In this document: positions 62,622 through 64,000 of the stretch, piece by piece
Layout: each line of letters begins with the position of its first letter
Numbering within the stretch: position 1 is the stretch's first letter
Source of the DNA: Clostridia bacterium
GTDB lineage: Bacteria > Bacillota > Clostridia > Oscillospirales > CAG-272
NCBI GenBank assembly: GCA_017483195.1
Contig: JAFULR010000012.1
Coordinates: forward strand, 43,700 to 107,699
Length of the DNA stretch: 64,000 nt
Reading direction: 5' to 3'
Translations under genes and position numbers: made by a program
The notes under the pieces: generated by a model
The model's database searches: none
The model's input: only the letters and a program-made list of their open reading frames with translations
Told to the model about the DNA's origin: nothing

Positions 62622-62960
62622 TCAAGCCATTCTTTCGGACATTTTCGCGCCGCCGAGAATGTGGAAATGAAGGTGATGAACGCTCTGGCAAGCATCATCT
62701 CCGCAGTTTGATATAACACGATAGCCGTTTTCAATTCCCGCTGCCTTCGCAATTTTGGGAATATTCTCAAATATCTCGGCAACGATGGCGCTGTTCTCCG
62801 CTGTAATTCCGTCAACGCTCTCGATATGCGCCTTGGGTATCACCAAAATATGCACGGGAGCCTGTGGGGCGATATCGTAAAACGCGTAAATATTTTCGTT
62901 TTCAAACGCCTTCTTCGACGGAATTTCTCCGGCTATTATTTTACAAAATAAGCAATTCAT
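62622..62960 (-). CDS. HIT-family (HinT-like) protein
   Basis: A 112-aa histidine triad protein: MNCLFCKIIAGEIPSKK, the APVHILVIPKAHIESV strand pair, and the H-x-H-x-H active site in VHHLHFHILGG, complete. Such proteins hydrolyse adenosine phosphoramidates. N-terminal Cys3-x2-Cys6 is the usual HinT zinc site half. It is 22 nt after the nucleoside phosphorylase gene and in the same direction. Confidence 0.93.
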   Translation of the reverse strand: MNCLFCKIIAGEIPSKKAFENENIYAFYDIAPQAPVHILVIPKAHIESVDGITAENSAIVAEIFENIPKIAKAAGIENGYRVISNCGDDACQSVHHLHFHILGGAKMSERMA

Positions 62961-62982
62961 AGTTTTTCTCCTTTTATATTTA

Positions 62983-63750
62983 TTAAATTATCTGTACCAA
63001 TTCTTTGCAAAGCTCCGTGAGCGAATACCTCAGTCCTTTTCTGCTCATCCAAGCTCTTTGATCCCATTCTGCGCCGGACACGTCGTCACCCGCATAAATG
63101 ATGGCTCCGTATTTTATGCCTCTGAATTGAGCTACAGCCAAGCATCCTGCTTGCTCCATCTCAACTATTTTTGCGCCCTCTTCTCTTCTCGCTGCTATTC
63201 TGTCGCGAGTTTCACGGCACATAGCATCCGTCGTCCAGGTTATCCCGCGTATATAAGAAATACGATTCTCATCTAAATGCTTACATACCTTGCTTGCGAC
63301 ATCCGCATTTGAGTAAATGATCCTTGAAGGCTCGATATAGTGATATGAAAAGCCCTCATCCCTGATCGCTCCGTCAACAACGAAGAGCTGTCCAACCTCC
63401 ATCTTGCCGTCAAGAGAACCGCCTCCGCCGCAAAACATAACAGTATCTATTCCAATACCCGTAAGACAATCCAGATTTCCCGCGCAGGCAGGACAACCCA
63501 CCATTCCGTGAGTAATAAGCACGTCCGCATCGGCAAACTTATATATTACAACGGGATTTTCTCCGCTTACGGTGATATACTCACTTATTTTTCCTTCATC
63601 AAGAAGGATCCTTATCGCCTCTCCGAAAAAAGAGATCACAAGCTTATTGTAAGGAAGCACGCCATATTCACTTTGTAAAAGACTCGGATTTATTACCGCT
63701 TCCCTGCAATCGTCAAACTCTATTACGGGATATTTTTCTCTCTTTAGCAC
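62983..63750 (-). CDS. Nucleoside phosphorylase (PNP/UDP family)
   Basis: A 255-aa protein of the PNP_UDP_1 fold. VDTVMFCGGGGSLDG resembles the CGTAGG-type phosphate/base loop, and the IVEMEQAGCLAVAQFRG segment holds the ME ribose-binding motif. The Asp of AGDDVSG is plausible as the base-contacting residue. A uridine phosphorylase or a related enzyme fits. GTG start at 63750 with AAAGGAGGA upstream. The HIT gene follows 22 nt after the stop. Confidence 0.8.
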   Translation of the reverse strand: MLKREKYPVIEFDDCREAVINPSLLQSEYGVLPYNKLVISFFGEAIRILLDEGKISEYITVSGENPVVIYKFADADVLITHGMVGCPACAGNLDCLTGIGIDTVMFCGGGGSLDGKMEVGQLFVVDGAIRDEGFSYHYIEPSRIIYSNADVASKVCKHLDENRISYIRGITWTTDAMCRETRDRIAARREEGAKIVEMEQAGCLAVAQFRGIKYGAIIYAGDDVSGAEWDQRAWMSRKGLRYSLTELCKELVQII

Positions 63751-63779
63751 AAGCTTCCTCCTTTATATTTTATATGTTG

Positions 63780-63808
63780 ATTTTATCACTTTTCATATCA
63801 TTAGTCAA
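63780..63808 (-). promoter_or_regulatory. Promoter of the nucleoside phosphorylase gene
   Basis: Read leftwards: TTGACT (63803-63808), 17-bp spacer, TAAAAT (63780-63785). Confidence 0.7.
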
Positions 63809-63815
63809 TAAAATA

Positions 63816-63844
63816 TTGATATTTTTCTTTTTTTGTGATATAAT
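63816..63844 (+). promoter_or_regulatory. Plus-strand promoter at the right edge
   Basis: TTGATA (63816-63821), 17-bp spacer, TATAAT (63839-63844), with TGTGA before the -10. Confidence 0.65.
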
Positions 63845-63870
63845 TTTCATTAAACAATAAATTGGGATTT

Positions 63871-64000
63871 ATGAGGATATTAGCAAATTTAGATTTGTTG
63901 ATGTTTTTTGGTTGTAGGGACAGGCGTCCTCGACTGTCCGTTACAAAAATAAAGTATCTTTTATGTGAAAATATTAGCTTTTGCTTATACGAAGCCGTGA
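63871..64000 (+). CDS. Possible partial ORF after the plus-strand promoter
   Basis: An ATG at 63871 opens a frame that runs through the window end (at least 43 codons: MRILANLDLLMFFG...). It begins 27 nt beyond the -10 box, but its RBS (GGGAT) is poor, it contains the palindromic repeat at 63918, and it has no recognisable similarity. It could equally be untranslated leader or an edge artefact. Confidence 0.2.
   Translation, partial: MRILANLDLLMFFGCRDRRPRLSVTKIKYLLCENISFCLYEAV
63918..63939. repeat. Palindromic repeat-like element
   Basis: GGACAG-GCGTCCTCGA-CTGTCC, an inverted repeat in a GTAGGGACAGGCGTCCTCG context. It resembles GC-rich palindromic units dispersed in gut Clostridia genomes, but I see no second copy in the window. 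Confidence 0.45.

Noticed and set aside
1..64000. CRISPR arrays, tRNA genes, rRNA genes, insertion sequences, prophage
   Set aside because: No regular direct repeats, no cloverleaf-like sequences other than the tmRNA ends, no transposase or integrase reading frames were seen.

Overview
The window reads as chromosomal DNA of a low-to-moderate GC, spore-forming Bacillota, most likely a gut-type Clostridia (Oscillospiraceae or Christensenellales-like). The basis is AddAB rather than RecBCD, a glycogen operon with the Firmicutes-type GlgC/GlgD pair, RicT, YlmH/SepF, CotF-type spore coat proteins, an ECF transporter module next to truA, a T-box leader on ileS, AGGAGG-type ribosome binding sites, and many consensus sigma-A promoters with 17-bp spacers. 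This placement is inference from gene content; no rRNA is present. No tRNA, insertion sequence, prophage or CRISPR array was seen. Genes are dense and convergent pairs usually share a bidirectional terminator.

Region by region: 1-6.2 kb, addB (cut by the window edge) and addA, recombination nuclease. 6.3-13.7 kb, typA, a HAD phosphatase with a PAP2 phosphatase, an unusual nucleotidase/guanylate-kinase-like fusion, a YwaF-type membrane protein and a secreted GHL10 glycosidase-like protein. 13.8-19.4 kb, a lipoprotein pectate lyase coupled to a 74-aa ORF, the tmRNA gene ssrA, and facing it the operon lipoprotein-GNAT-smpB-DUF1846. 19.5-27.8 kb, glycogen operon glgC-glgD-glgA-glgP-GH13, without glgB. 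28-32 kb, holB-ricT, a ferredoxin, and two RNA-modification genes. 32-39.8 kb, a long leftward operon ruvC-methyltransferase-ecfA1-ecfA2-ecfT-truA-cvpA, probably running on into a ClpE-like unfoldase.

40-44.7 kb, DUF951-yfhO-ruvA-ruvB on the plus strand, so ruvC and ruvAB diverge from one intergenic region. 44.7-52.4 kb, two small coat proteins (one only 57 aa), GtrA, a large acetyltransferase-like protein, Mrp/ApbC, a hydrolase fused to a membrane domain, a WW-domain/MazG-like fusion, and gpmI. 52.4-58.3 kb, ileS-lspA-rluD type operon under an isoleucine T-box, then sepF-ylmH. 58.5-64 kb, miaA, a 2-hydroxyacid dehydrogenase with mscL, an S24-type repressor divergent from a small membrane protein with matching operator-like boxes, a HIT protein with a nucleoside phosphorylase, and a palindromic repeat at the right edge.

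Most genes are housekeeping. The points most worth following are the S24 repressor divergon (62.0-62.6 kb), the nucleotidase/kinase fusion that has lost the GMP-binding arginines (9.7-10.8 kb), the exactly duplicated Cys/His domain in the lipoprotein upstream of smpB (18.9-19.4 kb), and the MazG-like fusion (49.9-50.5 kb). None is proven to be a new system from sequence alone.
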